DNA of 5,895 nt from Methanosphaera sp. rholeuAM74 (GTDB taxonomy: Archaea; Methanobacteriota; Methanobacteria; Methanobacteriales; Methanobacteriaceae), in NCBI GenBank assembly GCA_003266075.1, contig MUZZ01000059.1, positions 3,157 through 9,051 on the forward strand. Reading direction: 5' to 3'. The notes below the pieces were generated by a model. It was not told the DNA's origin. It did not search any database and saw nothing but the letters and a program-made list of their open reading frames with translations. Of this stretch, positions 5,260-5,895 are shown piece by piece. The position numbers were made by a program, and so were the translations under genes. How positions within the stretch are numbered: position 1 is the first letter of the stretch; each line of letters opens with the position of its first letter.

Positions 5260-5298
5260 ATAAAAAGAATAATCATGTTATACAATAAAAAGAATAAT
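5260..5298 (-). repeat. Two direct copies of a T-rich 14-mer between rps28e and rpl24e
   Basis: The plus-strand 14-mer ATAAAAAGAATAAT occurs at 5260-5273 and again at 5285-5298, spaced exactly 25 nt start to start. On the transcribed strand sense it reads ATTATTCTTTTTAT, so the leader of rpl24e carries two identical T-rich blocks. They could be partial termination or pausing sites, or a binding site in two copies. Confidence 0.5.
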
Positions 5299-5310
5299 AC
5301 TGGAAGTAGG

Positions 5311-5326
5311 ACTCCACCTATGGAGT
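5311..5326 (-). other. Hairpin spanning the rps28e stop codon
   Basis: On the minus strand ACTCCA (5326-5321), TAGG (5320-5317) and TGGAGT (5316-5311) form a 6-bp stem with a 4-nt loop. The loop holds the TAG stop codon of rps28e. T-rich repeats follow about 13 nt later, so the set looks like a weak or leaky terminator separating rps28e from rpl24e-ndk. Confidence 0.45.
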
Positions 5327-5524
5327 TCTGATTTCCTTTGCTTCCCTTATCGTATCTAGTAACATTAATATGTCGCCTTCCTTGATAGCTCCCATAACAT
5401 TCCTAGTGAGTATCCTTCCTTTATCTCTTCCATCAAGTATTCTGCATTTAACCTGCATTACTTCCCCAGTCATTCCCGTTCTTTTTAAAACTTCAATAAC
5501 TTCTGCTGGAGTACCGTCTTCCAT
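5318..5524 (-). CDS. rps28e: 30S ribosomal protein S28e
   Basis: This 68-residue small-subunit protein of archaea and eukaryotes adopts an OB-like beta barrel and binds 16S rRNA near the mRNA exit side. The sequence carries the family core A-E-V-I-E-V-L-x-R-T-G-M-T-G-E (7-21), Q-V-K-C-R-I-L-D-G-R-D-K-G-R (24-37) and G-D-I-L-M-L-L (50-56). The closing signature, usually E-(S/T)-E-R-E-A-R-x-(L/I), reads D-T-I-R-E-A-K-E-I at 57-65, with the central Glu replaced by Ile. Length is normal. ATG 5524-5522 is preceded by AGGTGA at 5536-5531 with a 6-nt gap. It follows rpl7ae after 249 nt, a wider gap than expected for a tight operon, so it may have its own promoter. Assignment is secure. Confidence 0.96.
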   Translation of the reverse strand: MEDGTPAEVIEVLKRTGMTGEVMQVKCRILDGRDKGRILTRNVMGAIKEGDILMLLDTIREAKEIRTP

Positions 5525-5773
5525 ACTTAATCACCTTTATATATAAATTGATTACGTTTGTCAATAAAATATTTGCTACCAGAAGCTCTTATTGAATATT
5601 TAAAAGTATTTAAAGAAAGAATATTTCTTATAACTATAATAAGTGCTGTTAACACCATTATATGAATATTATTTATCTTTATAATTGTAAAATTTAAATA
5701 CTGCATTTTAGAACTTATTTAGGTAAGATATCTTATCCTATTTTCTAGTATTTAGGTCAAAATCACTAAAAAC
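5525..5773 (-). promoter_or_regulatory. Gap between rpl7ae and rps28e with candidate promoters for rps28e
   Basis: No gene is seen here. The minus strand holds TTTAAATA-type TATA candidates at 5614-5607 and 5605-5597 (leader about 55-65 nt) and TATTTAAA-like sequence near 5701-5692 with an A/G-rich flank upstream. Another TATA-like run (5547-5537) is too close to the ATG to give a leader containing the Shine-Dalgarno site. An 8-bp palindrome TGTTAACA sits at 5647-5654. T runs (5772-5768 and 5762-5759) just after the rpl7ae stop probably help end that transcript. Confidence 0.35.
5721..5739. other. 12-bp perfect palindrome with extended arms downstream of rpl7ae
   Basis: TAAGATATCTTA (5724-5735) is a perfect palindrome. 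AGG on the left (5721-5723) pairs with CCT on the right (5737-5739) across one bulged T, lengthening the symmetry to 15 pairs. The 9-mer TATTTAGGT overlaps its left edge (5716-5724) and recurs at 5749-5757. The symmetry suits a dimeric regulator site for rps28e or a 3' hairpin of the rpl7ae mRNA; with no loop it is a better DNA site than RNA hairpin. Confidence 0.4.
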
Positions 5774-5895
5774 TTAGTCTTTGAGTTCTGCAACTTTTTC
5801 AACTAATTCATCGACTAGTTCCTGACCTTCACCAGCATCAATAATACATGCAGATGCCGTACCTACTTTCAGTCCTGCAGCTTCTCCTAATTCTT
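5774..5895 (-). CDS. rpl7ae: 50S ribosomal protein L7Ae, C-terminal part
   Basis: The last 39 complete codons of the gene are present, reading E-L-G-E-A-A-G-L-K-V-G-T-A-S-A-C-I-I-D-A and ending V-A-E-L-K-D before TAA at 5776-5774. This is the typical C-terminus of archaeal L7Ae, including the G-T-A-S-A segment near the RNA-binding face. L7Ae binds kink-turn RNA motifs; besides the large ribosomal subunit it serves in box C/D and H/ACA RNPs and in archaeal RNase P. The 5' end is outside the window, so its start and any regulatory kink-turn in its leader cannot be judged. T-rich sequence right after the stop suggests a transcript end. It precedes rps28e, rpl24e and ndk, an archaeal arrangement I recognise. 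Family call is firm although partial; the related L30e is less likely given this C-terminal sequence. Confidence 0.92.
   Translation of the reverse strand, partial: ELGEAAGLKVGTASACIIDAGEGQELVDELVEKVAELKD

Noticed and set aside
1..5895. Mobile element, CRISPR array, toxin-antitoxin pair or defence island
   Set aside because: No transposase, terminal repeats or spacer-repeat pattern exist. The PIN protein could suggest a VapC toxin, but there is no antitoxin gene next to it and its neighbours are initiation factor and housekeeping genes.

Overview
This window is a piece of an archaeal chromosome. The gene set is archaeal/eukaryotic in type: aIF2-gamma, aIF5B, and ribosomal proteins S6e, S28e, L24e and L7Ae. 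All nine recognisable genes lie on the minus strand. The DNA is AT-rich, Shine-Dalgarno sites are strong (GGAGG, AAGGAGAT) and intergenic AT content is very high. Protein character and the order L7Ae / S28e / L24e / NDK / aIF5B / S6e / aIF2-gamma / PIN protein / pyrophosphatase point to Methanobacteriales. A Methanosphaera-like genome is my best guess, but that is inference from AT richness, frequent CTA/CTT codons and a large non-coding gap, not a database match.

Layout in transcription order (right to left): 3' end of rpl7ae (5774-5895, cut by the window edge); a 249-nt gap with candidate promoters and a 12-bp palindrome; rps28e (5318-5524); rpl24e (5077-5235); ndk (4628-5080, overlapping rpl24e by 4 nt as ATGA); a 511-nt gap that probably holds the ndk terminator and a long structured leader and promoter for the next block; infB/aIF5B (2272-4116); rps6e (1790-2188); eif2g (470-1699); a PIN-domain gene (71-489) whose reading frame is broken near its start; and the first eight codons of an inorganic pyrophosphatase (1-25).

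The genes form a translation module. aIF2-gamma delivers initiator tRNA, aIF5B joins the subunits, four ribosomal proteins build the subunits, the PIN protein resembles Fcf1/Utp24-type rRNA-processing nucleases, and NDK and pyrophosphatase serve nucleotide and pyrophosphate turnover.

The most interesting point is in the PIN gene. The universal PIN N-terminus (V-L-D-T-N-F) is encoded one frame away from the rest of the protein. The two frames meet exactly at an A_AAT_TTT heptamer followed by four tandem TGA codons. This is either a programmed -1 frameshift, a one-base indel in a T tract, or an assembly error. Second in interest is the infB leader, where a TATA/BRE-like element is followed at the expected start site by an inverted repeat and a T6 run. 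I saw no mobile element, CRISPR array, tRNA or rRNA, and no wholly new multi-gene system.
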